Part shown: piece after piece, positions 25,789 through 35,530 of the stretch | How positions within the stretch are numbered: position 1 is the first letter of the stretch | Layout: each line of letters begins with the position of its first letter | Assembly: GCA_937894725.1 (NCBI GenBank) | Contig: CALAYL010000037.1 | Location: forward strand, 11,418 to 75,417 | Length of the DNA: 64,000 bases | Direction: 5' to 3' | Source: an uncultured Bacteroidota bacterium | GTDB taxonomy: Bacteria; Bacteroidota; Bacteroidia; Chitinophagales; LD1 | The notes under the pieces: generated by a model | Database searches by the model: none | What the model was told of the DNA's origin: nothing | The model's input: the letters and a program-made list of their open reading frames with translations, nothing else | Translations under genes and position numbers: made by a program

Positions 25789-26652
25789 TTATCCGATTTT
25801 TTTTCTAATCAATTTCAATTCTGTTGCAACATCGAAACTGTTGTTTTGCTCATTGATAAAAATTAGATAATCAATAAGTTCGATAATTACTTCAGTCGAA
25901 TTTGTTGGACTAAAGTATTGAGATTTAGCTGGGGTATTCATTCGCTTGATGTAATCGGCAATTTGATTTTTTGAAAAAATGACTCCTTTTTGGAATGGAT
26001 TTATATAGAAAAGTACATCACTTTCTTGCCCTTCGTTTCTCTCTCCAAATGATGGATCTTTACAAAATGCCAAAATAAAATAGTTTATCAATCGTACACC
26101 ATATATGGGTAGTTGTAAACTCTGCGCAAGCGATATATATAGCAAACCGAGCGAGATAGGATTTCCTTTTTTTGTATCGAGTACATGGTTGATACAGAAA
26201 TCGGCATTTGAGGCTGCATTTTGATCGCCCGAAAATCCCAGATGGTAATAAAATACATGGTTTAAAATCTGTACTTGTTCTAATGGAGTTTGATTATAGT
26301 TGAGTTCTATCCATATCTTTTGACGAATTTTCTTCACTTTTCTTTCTATCTCATCAAAATTTAAATCAGGAAAAAAATAACTCGAAATCAAAAAATACCC
26401 CTTCAATACATCAACGGTAGGCGTTTCACGCCATACTTCGATAGCATGTAGTAAATCTTCAAACTGGATTTCGTGAATTAAATTTTCTAACCGCTCACTT
26501 TGTATAGGGTTAAAGTCTGGGTTCCAAACTTTCTCCAGAGTAGGAACGATACTTTTGCCAAGACTTTTTATTCTTTCTGAAACGTGCGCCACCACTTCTT
26601 GATCATCATCATCAAGTAGCGTTATTAGGGCGCTTATTTCAGTGGCTTTCAT
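25789..26652 (-). CDS. SirB1-like transglutaminase-fold protein
   Basis: A 287-residue cytoplasmic protein. The N-terminal ~70 residues resemble a HEAT-like segment (ALITLLDDDDQEVVAHVSERIKSLG). The core carries the SirB1 pattern: ILNHVFYYHLGFSGDQ, then NADFCINHVLDTKKGNPISLGLLYISLAQ, then LPIYGVRLINYFIL. The family has the transglutaminase-like fold, but a catalytic role has not been shown. It begins 3 bp after the topA stop on the same strand and is likely cotranscribed with it. Confidence 0.85.
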   Translation of the reverse strand: MKATEISALITLLDDDDQEVVAHVSERIKSLGKSIVPTLEKVWNPDFNPIQSERLENLIHEIQFEDLLHAIEVWRETPTVDVLKGYFLISSYFFPDLNFDEIERKVKKIRQKIWIELNYNQTPLEQVQILNHVFYYHLGFSGDQNAASNADFCINHVLDTKKGNPISLGLLYISLAQSLQLPIYGVRLINYFILAFCKDPSFGERNEGQESDVLFYINPFQKGVIFSKNQIADYIKRMNTPAKSQYFSPTNSTEVIIELIDYLIFINEQNNSFDVATELKLIRKKIG

Positions 26653-26655
26653 GAT

Positions 26656-28995
26656 TTATTTTTTCTTAAAACTTCGTTTTGGTTTTTTAGGACTTTTATC
26701 TGCTTCGGCTATTATTTCTAAACATCGCTCAGCGGTAAGGGTATTAGCTTCTTCACCTTTTGGTATTTTATAGTTTTCTTTTCCTTTTTTGATATAAGCG
26801 CCATATCGACCCATAAGTACTTGGATGTCTTCTTTGCTAAATTCTGCTATGAATTTATTCGCATCGCTCACCCGTTTTTCCTCTATCAGCTTGATAGCAT
26901 CTTCTAAGCTTATTTCGTATGGATCTTGATCTTTTTTGATAGACACAAATTTACTGTTGTGCTGTACATAAGGGCCAAATCTTCCGATATTAGTTTTTAC
27001 TTCTTTGCCCTCAAATTCGCCTAGACTTCTAGGCAATTTGAATAAGTCTAACGCTTCTTCTAAGGAAATTGTTTCAATAGACTGTGTAGGCTTTAGTTTT
27101 GCAAATCGTGGTTTTTTTGTTTCGTCTTCCGTAGAGCCGATTTGTACCATAGGGCCATAACGTCCTACACGAGCTATAATGGGCTCTTTAGACTCTGGAT
27201 GCTCACCCAATGCTCGCTCACCTGTGGCGCGCTTGCTATCGCGGGTTGTCGTCTCTATATTTTCATGAAATGGCTTATAAAACTCATCTATCATTTTATG
27301 CCATTCCTGTTTGCCTTCAGCTATTTCGTCAAACTGTCGTTCTACTTTAGCTGTAAAACCGAAGTCTAATATTTTTGGAAAATTTTCGACCAAAAAATCC
27401 GTTACCACGCCACCCACATCGGTAGGAAAAAGTTTCATTTTTTCAGCTCCTGTAATCTCCGTTTTCTTTTCTTTTTTGATAACATCGTCCTTTAGCAATA
27501 CTAGGTTGTATTGTCTCGAAACACCCTCTCTGCTTTCTTTTACAATATATCCTCGTTTTTGAATAGTGCTGATAGTAGGAGCATAAGTAGAAGGACGACC
27601 GATACCGAGTTCCTCTAGTTTTTTCACTAGCGAAGCCTCTGTATATCTTGCGGATGGCCGGCTAAAACGCTCTATAGCAGTAATCTCACGCACTGGGAGC
27701 AACTGTCCATTGCTCAATGGTGGTAAAAGCACATCTTCTTTTTCAACGTCAGTATCATCTTCTTCGTCATCCAATGATTCTGTATATACTTTCAAAAATC
27801 CATCAAACAACACTACCTCACCCTGGGCAAAGAACTCTTTATTATTTTTGTTGTTTTCTATAGTGATAGTGGTTTTTTCCAATTCTGCATCACTCATTTG
27901 TGAAGCTACCGAACGTTTCCAAATCAACTCATACAATCGCTGCTCATCACGTTCGTCTGATACAGCTGTATTGTTGGCATAGGTAGGTCTGATGGCTTCG
28001 TGAGCTTCTTGTGCACTTTCGTTTTTAGTAGAAAATTGTCTGCGTTTGTGATACTTATTTCCATAGCGAGACGCTACTTCTTGTCGAATAGACTCTAGCG
28101 CCTGCTCCGATAAACTATTGGAGTCTGTTCTCATATAAGTGATGTGTCCCGCTTCGTAGAGACGTTGGGCTACCATCATGGTTTTTAAAACAGAGAATCC
28201 TAATTTTCTACTCGCCTCTTGTTGCAATGTTGAAGTGGTGAAAGGAGCAGAGGGTGTACGTTTGGTAGGTTTCTTCTCCGTACCTTTTACTGAAAAAACA
28301 GCTGCTTTCAATCCTTCTAAAAATGCTTCAGCATCTTTGAGTGTAGCAGGTTTTTCATTGCTTTCGGCTTTTAACAGCGTGGTTTTGCTACCATCCTTTA
28401 CCTCAAAAATAGCTTGTATTTTATAGGCAGAGGTAGGGTTAAATTGTTGTATTTCGCGCTCGCGATCTACCACTATACGTACAGATACGGACTGTACTCT
28501 ACCAGCTGAAAGCGATGGTTTTACTTTTTTCCAAAGCACAGGCGAAAGTTCATAGCCCACTAATCTGTCGAGTACTCTTCGTGCCTGTTGAGCATTCACT
28601 AAATCTAGATTAATGAGTCGAGGGTTTTCTACTGCTTTTTTAACTGCCTTTTCGGTTATCTCAGTATATGTGACACGTTTAGTCGTGAGCGGATCTAAAT
28701 TTAAGGCATGACATAAATGCCACGCTATAGCCTCACCTTCACGGTCCTCATCCGTGGCTAGTAGTACTTCGCTTGCATTCTTAGCTAGCTTTTTCAATTC
28801 TTTAATTACCTTCTCCTTGTCTTCACTTATTTCGTAAGCAGGTTCATAATTATTTTCTAAATCTATAGCTAGTCCGCTCGAAGGCAAATCACGTATATGA
28901 CCATAGCTAGAAGTTACTTCGTAGCCATCGCCTAAAAATTTATTGATTGTCTTGCCCTTTGCAGGGGACTCCACTATTACCAGTTTTTTTGCCAT
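26656..28995 (-). CDS. topA: DNA topoisomerase I
   Basis: Relaxes negative supercoils by a type IA mechanism. The chosen start (MAKKLVIVESPAKGKTINKF, ATG 28995) begins exactly at the Toprim domain; a longer frame to 29019 adds eight unlikely residues. TDEDREGEAIAWHL supplies the Toprim acidic residues, and the active-site Tyr is in GHITYMRTDSNSL, near residue 300. The C-terminal third has repeats of the TopA C-terminal type (VGRYGPMVQIG, IGRFGPYVQHN, MGRYGAYIKKG) in place of the zinc-finger domain of E. coli TopA, as is usual in Bacteroidota. It ends with a Lys-rich tail (KPKRSFKKK). Confidence 0.97.
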   Translation of the reverse strand: MAKKLVIVESPAKGKTINKFLGDGYEVTSSYGHIRDLPSSGLAIDLENNYEPAYEISEDKEKVIKELKKLAKNASEVLLATDEDREGEAIAWHLCHALNLDPLTTKRVTYTEITEKAVKKAVENPRLINLDLVNAQQARRVLDRLVGYELSPVLWKKVKPSLSAGRVQSVSVRIVVDREREIQQFNPTSAYKIQAIFEVKDGSKTTLLKAESNEKPATLKDAEAFLEGLKAAVFSVKGTEKKPTKRTPSAPFTTSTLQQEASRKLGFSVLKTMMVAQRLYEAGHITYMRTDSNSLSEQALESIRQEVASRYGNKYHKRRQFSTKNESAQEAHEAIRPTYANNTAVSDERDEQRLYELIWKRSVASQMSDAELEKTTITIENNKNNKEFFAQGEVVLFDGFLKVYTESLDDEEDDTDVEKEDVLLPPLSNGQLLPVREITAIERFSRPSARYTEASLVKKLEELGIGRPSTYAPTISTIQKRGYIVKESREGVSRQYNLVLLKDDVIKKEKKTEITGAEKMKLFPTDVGGVVTDFLVENFPKILDFGFTAKVERQFDEIAEGKQEWHKMIDEFYKPFHENIETTTRDSKRATGERALGEHPESKEPIIARVGRYGPMVQIGSTEDETKKPRFAKLKPTQSIETISLEEALDLFKLPRSLGEFEGKEVKTNIGRFGPYVQHNSKFVSIKKDQDPYEISLEDAIKLIEEKRVSDANKFIAEFSKEDIQVLMGRYGAYIKKGKENYKIPKGEEANTLTAERCLEIIAEADKSPKKPKRSFKKK

Positions 28996-29123
28996 TGTAT
29001 CTATTGAGTATGAGTGCAAATAAAAAATTTAAGTTGAACAAATGAAAGAAATTACACTTAAACAACTTTTCTTTAAACTACAAAAATGCTACCAAAGATT
29101 TTAATTTTATAAAAAAACTTTAA

Positions 29124-31337
29124 TTGATTAAGATATTTCGAAGTTTGTTTTTAGGCGTTATGGTATTGGTGTCTTTGCATGTAAATGCACAGTACCAAAC
29201 AGTTTTGGTGTTATCCGAAGATGCTTCAACAAAACTCTTTTCTGCTAAAATAGTAGATAAAAATTCCTTGATTTCTTTAGTGGCAGACAGTGCTGGCTAC
29301 TTTATTTTATCTGTAGGCGAGAGTTATATAGTGAGCGCAACTGGCTACTTTTCGAAGCATCTTACAGTCCGGGATAAAAAAATGGAGAGAGACACAATGC
29401 TTATTTTCTTGGAGAATATGGCACCCAAGCAGAAAGATGTTATTGTAGTTACAAACCGAAATGAGGCCAAAATTGCTAGTCTGGCTACAAGACTCGAAGT
29501 GGTCGATAATGAGGAACTAAACGAACGCTCGCTCGATAAGCCATCTGACGTATCGCATGCGCTAAAAGAACAAACAGGGGTACAACTCCAGCGCACCTCA
29601 GCTTCTAGTAGCGCATTCAATATTCGCTTACAATCGCTTAGAGGTAAGTATGTACAGATATTAAAAGACGGATTACCCTTGTTTGGCGGGCTATCGCAGT
29701 ATTTATCATTACCACAAACCTCGCCCATGATGCTCCGCCAAGTCGAAATTATCAAGGGCTCTGCATCTACACTTTACGGAGGTGACGCTATATCGGGAGT
29801 GATTAATTTTATATCCAATAAACCTACCGAGAAACCAGTTTACGATATATTGATAAATGCAGAAAGTACAAAATCGGTAGATGCTGCTGTTTATGCTAGT
29901 CAACGGTTTGGTAAATTTGGATTTAACTTATTAGGACAATATCGATGGCAAAATCCAGTAGATTGGAATGGGGATAAATTTTCTGATTACGCCAAAATAA
30001 ATCGCTGGCAAATAGCTCCAGATCTTTATTGGTGGGCCTCCGAAAAATTTAGGTTAAATGCTGGATTGACCTACACTAAAGAGGATAGGGAAGGTGGAGC
30101 TATGCTTGCATTGCAGAAAAAAAACGACACACTATATTCCTATATAGAACGAAATAAGAGCGAAGCATTTTCTTCAAAATTTCGAGCAGATATACTGCTT
30201 ACAAAAACGACTATCAGCTTGATTAATGGCATCAATAGATATAGCCGAAATTTAACGGTACCGAATTATTCGTTTACTGGTGTTCAACTTGCTACCTTTT
30301 CGGAAGTAGTGGGCGAGACCCGTCTTCAAAAACATATAATTCAATATGGAATTGATCTTAGGACAGAAAAGTTTTCTGAGACTGATACCTCCATGACGAC
30401 TAATAAAAACTACCAACTATACACACTCGGTCTATTTGTCAATGAGCGTTTCAACATCAACGAGAAAACTATTTTGGAAGCTGGTTTTAGGCTAGATTAT
30501 AATACGAAGTATGGTGTACTGCCGTTACCTAAAATAGCTTGGCTGCAAAAATGGAATGAGCTATTTCAAACAAGGGTAAACATAGGAATGGGTTATAAAT
30601 TGCCTACTATTTTTCAAGATGAAAGCGAAGAGGCTTTTTATCGAAATGTATTGCCCATCGACCCTTCGCTCGCCAAACCAGAAATTTCCTTAGGTGGCAC
30701 ACTTGACTTGAAAGTGAGTTCTCCATCCTTGCGAGGTTTTAAGATTGTATTCAATAACATGTATTTTATTACCAATATTTGGCAGCCACTACTGCCTACA
30801 AAAATGCTTTATAAAGGGCAGTTTTATACGCAGTATGAAACACAAGCTGGCACTATTCAAGGCCGTGGTATAGAAACAACTCTACAGTTGGTTTATCGCG
30901 GCCTGGGACTAAAGCTTAGCTATACATTGCAAGATCAAAGTTTGAATATCAATAAAGTAAAATCTGTTGCAGCGCTCACTTCTAAGCACCTTGTGGGTAT
31001 TTTGGTGGGTTATGAAAAAGAAGACTTATTTTCGATAGGGATGGATTGTTACTACTACAGCCCCGCTAATCTGAGCGATGGTACTCCAACGCATGGTATT
31101 TGGGAGATGGGTATCAATGGACAATACATTCACAGGTACTTTACGCTTTTTGCTAATCTTGAAAACATATTGAATATACGCCAAACTTCATTTGGTCCTG
31201 TAGTGCTTGCTAATCCTACATTTCGCACGCCTGCCTTCAAGGAAATATATGGCTCACTCGAAGGTAGAATTTTAAACGCAGGGATTAAAATAAAATTGGG
31301 TGCATTGTTTAAATCAAAGGGGGAAGATAATGATTAA
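29124..31337 (+). CDS. TonB-dependent outer-membrane receptor
   Basis: A 737-residue receptor. TTG 29124 is the only start that keeps the signal peptide (MIKIFRSLFLGVMVLVSLHV, then NAQ), because the preceding in-frame codon is a stop. A ~75-residue carboxypeptidase-regulatory-like domain precedes the plug (about residues 115-230: VSHALKEQTGVQLQR, FNIRLQSLRGKYVQILKDG, VEIIKGSASTLYGGDAISGV). The remaining ~500 residues form the barrel. The substrate is unknown; no SusD partner, siderophore or cobalamin genes are adjacent. Plug sequences of this type occur in B12 and heme/catecholate receptors. Confidence 0.92.
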   Translation: MIKIFRSLFLGVMVLVSLHVNAQYQTVLVLSEDASTKLFSAKIVDKNSLISLVADSAGYFILSVGESYIVSATGYFSKHLTVRDKKMERDTMLIFLENMAPKQKDVIVVTNRNEAKIASLATRLEVVDNEELNERSLDKPSDVSHALKEQTGVQLQRTSASSSAFNIRLQSLRGKYVQILKDGLPLFGGLSQYLSLPQTSPMMLRQVEIIKGSASTLYGGDAISGVINFISNKPTEKPVYDILINAESTKSVDAAVYASQRFGKFGFNLLGQYRWQNPVDWNGDKFSDYAKINRWQIAPDLYWWASEKFRLNAGLTYTKEDREGGAMLALQKKNDTLYSYIERNKSEAFSSKFRADILLTKTTISLINGINRYSRNLTVPNYSFTGVQLATFSEVVGETRLQKHIIQYGIDLRTEKFSETDTSMTTNKNYQLYTLGLFVNERFNINEKTILEAGFRLDYNTKYGVLPLPKIAWLQKWNELFQTRVNIGMGYKLPTIFQDESEEAFYRNVLPIDPSLAKPEISLGGTLDLKVSSPSLRGFKIVFNNMYFITNIWQPLLPTKMLYKGQFYTQYETQAGTIQGRGIETTLQLVYRGLGLKLSYTLQDQSLNINKVKSVAALTSKHLVGILVGYEKEDLFSIGMDCYYYSPANLSDGTPTHGIWEMGINGQYIHRYFTLFANLENILNIRQTSFGPVVLANPTFRTPAFKEIYGSLEGRILNAGIKIKLGALFKSKGEDND

Positions 31338-31355
31338 GAAAAGTGATTTTTGATT

Positions 31356-31730
31356 TTAGTAGCCTCTATATCTCACATTCAAGTGAAGAAATAGCGACCT
31401 GCCTATACGCAATATGAATGGACCAATAGCAAGCAATAGCACAGTAGCAAACACAAATCCCAACAGCAAATCGAGTTGAAAAACATATACCCCAATCAAT
31501 AAAAATAGTATCTCAAACCCAATCACAAAAGGATAACTGACCCACATAGCACCAAGATAAAAACCAGGTTCGATTTCAAAATCCTGACCACATTTGGCGC
31601 ATTTTGAATGCATTGCCAATAGGGTAGATAGCTTATAGTGGCGCTTATCTACAAACAACTCACCCTCCCTGCATCGCGGGCAGGTGCAGTTCACTACACT
31701 TTGTATGAAAGATGATTTAGCAGCCACCAT
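31356..31730 (-). CDS. DUF983 family membrane protein
   Basis: A 124-residue protein with two CxxC pairs, CTCPRCREGELF (about 16-27) and CAKCGQDF (about 45-52), followed by GFYLGAMWVSYPFVIGFEI and two hydrophobic helices. This is the DUF983 pattern; the function is not known, and the cysteines suggest a zinc ribbon. Its start overlaps the end of hutI by 14 bp, suggesting coupled translation. Confidence 0.9.
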   Translation of the reverse strand: MVAAKSSFIQSVVNCTCPRCREGELFVDKRHYKLSTLLAMHSKCAKCGQDFEIEPGFYLGAMWVSYPFVIGFEILFLLIGVYVFQLDLLLGFVFATVLLLAIGPFILRIGRSLFLHLNVRYRGY

Positions 31731-32949
31731 TTACAATCGTTTGTGAAATCCATTTTGAACCAAAACGGTAAGGTATAAAATCAAGCGATGGTATCGTTTC
31801 GGTAATGATCAAGTTTGCCTTTTTACCTACCGTGATACTCCCCAACACATGCTCTACACCCATAGCATACGCTCCATTGATAGTGCAAGCATTGAGTACC
31901 TCTGCGGTTTGCATTTTCATATGTATGCACGCTAGCGAAATCACAAAGGGCATATTGCCACTTGGCGATGAACCCGGATTATAATCACTAGCTAAGGCTA
32001 CGGGTAGTCCTGCATCTATCATTTTGCGAGCTGGGGCATAAGGCAGTTTTAAGAAAAAAGCAGTAGTGGGCAGCACCGTAGGCATGGTTTCTGATGCAAG
32101 TAGCGCCTCGATTTGAGCAGTACCGGTGCATTCTAAATGATCTACTGAACGAGCGTTATTTTTCACACCTACTTCTATTCCGCCAGAATAGTTGAGTTCG
32201 TTTGCATGGATTTTTGGGGATAATCCGTATTTCGCTCCAGCTTTCAAGAGTCGATCTGTTTCTTCGGCAGAAAAAAATCCATCTTCACAAAACACATCTA
32301 TATAATCTGCTAAGCCTTCCGCAGCTATCACAGGCAACATATCTTCCTCTATCAAACGCAAGTATCCATCATGGTTTTGGCGATACTCCATAGGGTAGGA
32401 GTGCGCTCCCAAAAAGGTGGCTTTGATGGTCAAAGGCGACAATGATTTTAGCTTTTTGATAACTCGAAGCATCTTCAATTCGCCTGCTACACTCAGCCCG
32501 TAGCCCGATTTGATTTCTACCGCAGCAGTTCCCATTTGTTGAATTTCGGTAAATCTCTCTAAGGCAGAGGCTATCAACTCCTCTTCTGTAGCTACTTCCA
32601 ATCGTTTGGCAGACTGTAAAATACCGCCTCCTTTTTTAGCTATTTCTTCATAAGAAAGACCATTGAGTTTGTCTATAAACTCGCCCTCTCGCCAATGCGA
32701 AAAAACCAAATGCGTATGCGAATCACAAAAAGCAGGCAGTACGAATTGTCCTGTAGCGTCTAATATTTCGCCCGACCAGTCTGGGCAATCTGCCATCGCT
32801 CCAAAATCAGCGATAATGCCCTTTTCGACCCTTAAAAAAGCATTTTCTATGACCTCAAAGTTGCTCATGGCTTTGCCTTTGAGACAAGAAATATCTTTTC
32901 CTAAAATTCCCCCAAGACCTTTTATGTTTTTTAGTAAAATAGACTGCAT
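31717..32949 (-). CDS. hutI: Imidazolonepropionase
   Basis: Hydrolyses imidazolone-5-propionate to N-formimino-L-glutamate in histidine degradation. The start at ATG 32949 (MQSILLKNIKGLGGILG) is preferred over 32970. The amidohydrolase metal motif is DSHTHLVFSHWREGEF (about 72-87). AVEIKSGYGLSVAGELKMLRV and THKATFLGAHSYP-type ATFLGAHSYPMEYR follow, and ALASDYNPGSSPSGNMPF (about 320-337) is the conserved C-terminal Asp/substrate site. The length (410 residues) is normal. The other hut genes are not in this window. It overlaps DUF983 by 14 bp. Confidence 0.94.
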   Translation of the reverse strand: MQSILLKNIKGLGGILGKDISCLKGKAMSNFEVIENAFLRVEKGIIADFGAMADCPDWSGEILDATGQFVLPAFCDSHTHLVFSHWREGEFIDKLNGLSYEEIAKKGGGILQSAKRLEVATEEELIASALERFTEIQQMGTAAVEIKSGYGLSVAGELKMLRVIKKLKSLSPLTIKATFLGAHSYPMEYRQNHDGYLRLIEEDMLPVIAAEGLADYIDVFCEDGFFSAEETDRLLKAGAKYGLSPKIHANELNYSGGIEVGVKNNARSVDHLECTGTAQIEALLASETMPTVLPTTAFFLKLPYAPARKMIDAGLPVALASDYNPGSSPSGNMPFVISLACIHMKMQTAEVLNACTINGAYAMGVEHVLGSITVGKKANLIITETIPSLDFIPYRFGSKWISQTIVNGGC

Positions 32950-33086
32950 AGTTTTTGTTTGAAAATGCAATTTAGTATAATCTATTTTATTGTGATCCTC
33001 TCTAGTGCAAGTATGTTTAGTATCTCACTAAAACTTGAGCGAAATGAAATCAAACAAAGTCACATGACAGCTTGGTGTTTTGACCT

Positions 33087-33117
33087 TTTGTTTTTGAGAA
33101 GAAATAATCTAAATTTA
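33087..33117 (+). promoter_or_regulatory. Promoter of the T9SS cargo gene
   Basis: TTTG (33087-33090) and TAAATTTA (33110-33117) with a 19-bp spacer fit the consensus apart from the last base. The predicted leader is about 18 bases before ATG 33141. Confidence 0.6.
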
Positions 33118-33140
33118 CAAAAAAATTTACAAAAAATAGC

Positions 33141-34493
33141 ATGCGATATTTATCTACTCTTTTGCTTATTTTTTTAGCTTTCTCACCAAGCTATGCTCAA
33201 TGGAAAAATATTACACCCAATAGTTCTTTTCAACGTGAACATACAAATCTAGCCGTAGTGGATAGTGCAGTTTTTCACATTACACGTTCCTTTTTGCAGA
33301 CTTCAATTCCTGACACCAATACCATAAAACCCAGGGATCTACGTACTTCCAACGGAGGGGTATCATGGACACAATCTCCTTATTATGCCTCCAATCCAGT
33401 AACGACTTTTCAACAAGCTGAAATTGGATTTGATATTTCGTTTACCGACAAGAATAATGGCTATTATTTTAGTGCACTCATGGATTTATCTCAACCAGTT
33501 GATAAGCAATGGTTGAAAAAAATAACGATTACCAATGATGGCGGTGCTACATGGACTCCCTCATTTATTAACCCATATGTTAATTTTACTGCTCAAAAAA
33601 CAGGCTTTTTTCTATACTACAATGGAGACTTCCAAAGCACTTCAAACGGAGTACTAGCTGTAGATAGTGATTTCTATTATCCAGGGATAGGAAGTGCAAT
33701 GATTAAAAGCAGACTGAGCAGCAGAATATATGATATTAAAAAAGGGCAAGCTTTAGGCACTTATTATTTGTCTTGTAAAAATGGGCGTATTTATTCTACT
33801 CAAAATAGCTTCTTGGATAGAGATAGCTCAGTTATTATCCCAAATTATTCCGATAATATTGATTATTCGATTAGATTTCTTTCTACCCCTGCATTAAACA
33901 CGCTGTATGTAGCTACTTATAATTCTTCTACCAAAATAAATAGTTTCTTTAAGTCAACCAATAATGGTAAAATATGGACGGATATATCACAAGGGATAAA
34001 AACTTTTTTTCCTAATGGAGGAAGTAATAGAGTGGATTGTGGTAGTTTTTCAGATGAACGAAATGGTATTTTAGCGGGTATAGGAGGAGCTATTATTACT
34101 AACGATGGAGGTGCTACTTGGACTAAAATGACAGGATTGGGGTATGCAGAAAAGTGTGAGAGCAAAAAACAGGGAAATAGAGTGACAGCAATAGCTATCA
34201 CCAAAGATAGTATTTTCAAATACTCATATACCGTAGCTAATTTTCCGAATGGAATAGATGAAAGTATAGTAAGTAAAGAGATAGAAGTGTATCCAAATCC
34301 AACCATCGATAAAATCATAGTGTCAGGCGAATTTGATTACATAAAAGTAGCAGATATTTTGGGTAGAGAAGTAAAGTATTTTTCAAACACAGTAAAGACT
34401 TTGAATCTAAATGATTTGGATAATGGGCAATATTTCTTTCATTTCTATTCAGGCTATGGATTGACTATAAAAAAAGTGATTTTAGCTAAATAG
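33141..34493 (+). CDS. Secreted beta-propeller-like protein with T9SS C-terminal sorting domain
   Basis: A 450-residue protein with a signal peptide ending SPSYAQ (about 19-20). Three BNR/Ycf48-type motifs are visible: TITNDGGATWTPSF, STNNGKIWTDIS and IITNDGGATWTKM. They imply a sialidase-like or Ycf48-like propeller. The last ~70 residues are a type A sorting domain (IEVYPNPTIDKIIVSGE, VADILGREVKYF, LDNGQYFFHFY), so it is exported by the T9SS and probably attached to the surface or released. The ligand is unknown. A TTTG-N19-TAAATTTA promoter lies at 33087-33117. Confidence 0.88.
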   Translation: MRYLSTLLLIFLAFSPSYAQWKNITPNSSFQREHTNLAVVDSAVFHITRSFLQTSIPDTNTIKPRDLRTSNGGVSWTQSPYYASNPVTTFQQAEIGFDISFTDKNNGYYFSALMDLSQPVDKQWLKKITITNDGGATWTPSFINPYVNFTAQKTGFFLYYNGDFQSTSNGVLAVDSDFYYPGIGSAMIKSRLSSRIYDIKKGQALGTYYLSCKNGRIYSTQNSFLDRDSSVIIPNYSDNIDYSIRFLSTPALNTLYVATYNSSTKINSFFKSTNNGKIWTDISQGIKTFFPNGGSNRVDCGSFSDERNGILAGIGGAIITNDGGATWTKMTGLGYAEKCESKKQGNRVTAIAITKDSIFKYSYTVANFPNGIDESIVSKEIEVYPNPTIDKIIVSGEFDYIKVADILGREVKYFSNTVKTLNLNDLDNGQYFFHFYSGYGLTIKKVILAK

Positions 34494-34556
34494 TTGACTG
34501 TCTCGTCCTAAAATAAGTTTACAGGTTAAAGACTAAAACCCCTCTCTCGTTACATT

Positions 34557-34588
34557 CTCGTCCTCGTTTAGCGAAGCGCAACGAGGAT
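34557..34588 (+). repeat. REP-like hairpin, left copy
   Basis: Thirty-two bases that are the exact inverse complement of 35215-35246. The core folds as CCTCGTT, an 11-base inner part, and AACGAGG (34562-34586). Such hairpins are the usual targets of REP-associated transposases. Confidence 0.85.
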
Positions 34589-34633
34589 GTCCTATTAATT
34601 TGCATTTTATTGCCAAAAGATTAAAATTGGAGC

Positions 34634-35180
34634 ATGAGTGGCGATAGATATTATATATCAGATCAGCAAGGTGTTTACTTTTTGACATTCACGGTAGTGG
34701 GATGGTTAGATGTTTTTATTCGCCCTACCTACAAGTCTATTATAGTAGATAGTTTAAATTATTGCATTGCAGAAAAAGGACTCGAAGTGTATGCGTGGTG
34801 TTTGATGACAAGCCTTTACACCTTATTGCTAGTGCAAAAGAAGGAATTGAGTTATCTGCTTTTATTCGAGAGTTTAAGAAACACACAGCCAAAAATAATA
34901 AAGGAGATAGACACAAACGAAGGAAGTAGAAAAGCTTGGTTGCTTTGGTACTTTGAGCAAGAAGGTAAAAAAGATAGCTGTATCACTAAATATAAGTTTT
35001 GGAAGGAGGACAACCATGCTCTTTTTTTAGATAAAACGAACATCGAAATGATAGACCCAAAAGTAGATTACATTCATTTAAATCCAGTAGTATAAGCAGT
35101 AGTAGAAAATCCTGTTGACTATTTGTATTCAAGTGGTAGGGATTTTGCAGGAGTGAAAGGTCTAGTAAGATTAAAATAGT
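34634..35180 (+). pseudogene. REP-associated tyrosine transposase (RAYT, IS200-like Y1 family), broken
   Basis: The N-terminal 60 residues are clear RAYT (YYISDQQGVYFLTFTVVGWLD, GLEVYAWCLMT). The HUH motif that should follow is destroyed: near 34813-34815 one base appears missing, and the expected HLIASAKEGIELSAFIREF is read in the next frame. A second shift near 34891-34900 restores the frame, giving KAWLLWYFEQEG and YIHLNPVV. A TAA at 35093-35095 then interrupts the end, and NPVDYLYSSGRDFAGVKGL continues in frame to 35180. With the HUH residues out of frame, the enzyme cannot be active. The flanking inverted hairpins support its identity. Confidence 0.85.
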
Positions 35181-35399
35181 TATAGCTTTTGTTGCAAACA
35201 AAAAGAAATGGAGCATCCTCGTTGCGCTTCGCTAAACGAGGACGAGACACGGGAAAATCCTGTTGACTATTTGTATTCAAGTGGTAGGGATTTTGCAGGA
35301 GTGAAAGGTCTAGTAAGATTAAAATAGTTATAGCTTTTGTTACAAACAAATTAACTGGAGCATTCTTTTTGCGCTTAGCTAAACGATGACGAGACAATG
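35105..35399 (+). repeat. Tandem duplication, two copies of about 148 bp
   Basis: Copy 1 is 35105-35252 and copy 2 is 35253-35399. They are near-identical for the first ~90 bases, which encode the transposase C-terminus, and diverge in the hairpin part, where copy 2 has a degenerate version. Together with 35400-35530 this accounts for the 350-bp stretch without a gene before aroC; I see nothing else there except an 18-base repeat at 35480-35497. Confidence 0.85.
35215..35246 (-). repeat. REP-like hairpin, right copy (inverted)
   Basis: Exact inverse complement of the 32 bases at 34557-34588. A third, degenerate copy with several substitutions lies in the second tandem unit (about 35365-35393). 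Confidence 0.85.
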
Positions 35400-35530
35400 T
35401 TCTAAAGAAAAAACAATTCAAATAGCCATATTTTTTACATCCATTTTTGAGTTCAACGATGGTCTTTCCTCATTTTTTATTTGAAAATGCAATTTAGAAT
35501 AATGATTTTAGAGCAAGATAAAAAATAGCT

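Larger units (their letters stand above)
34499..35396 (+). mobile_element. REP/RAYT-type element with a decayed transposase
   Basis: The block is bounded by inverted TGTCTCGTC (34499-34507) and GACGAGACA (35388-35396). It contains a degenerate REP-associated tyrosine transposase between two inverted 32-bp REP-like hairpins, and ends in a tandem 148-bp duplication. It lies just after the stop codon of the T9SS cargo gene. The boundaries are inferred from the repeats. Confidence 0.65.

Noticed and set aside
35105..35399. Possible CRISPR-like repeat
   Set aside because: Only two copies, 148 bp, directly joined with no spacers, and the repeat contains the transposase 3' end.
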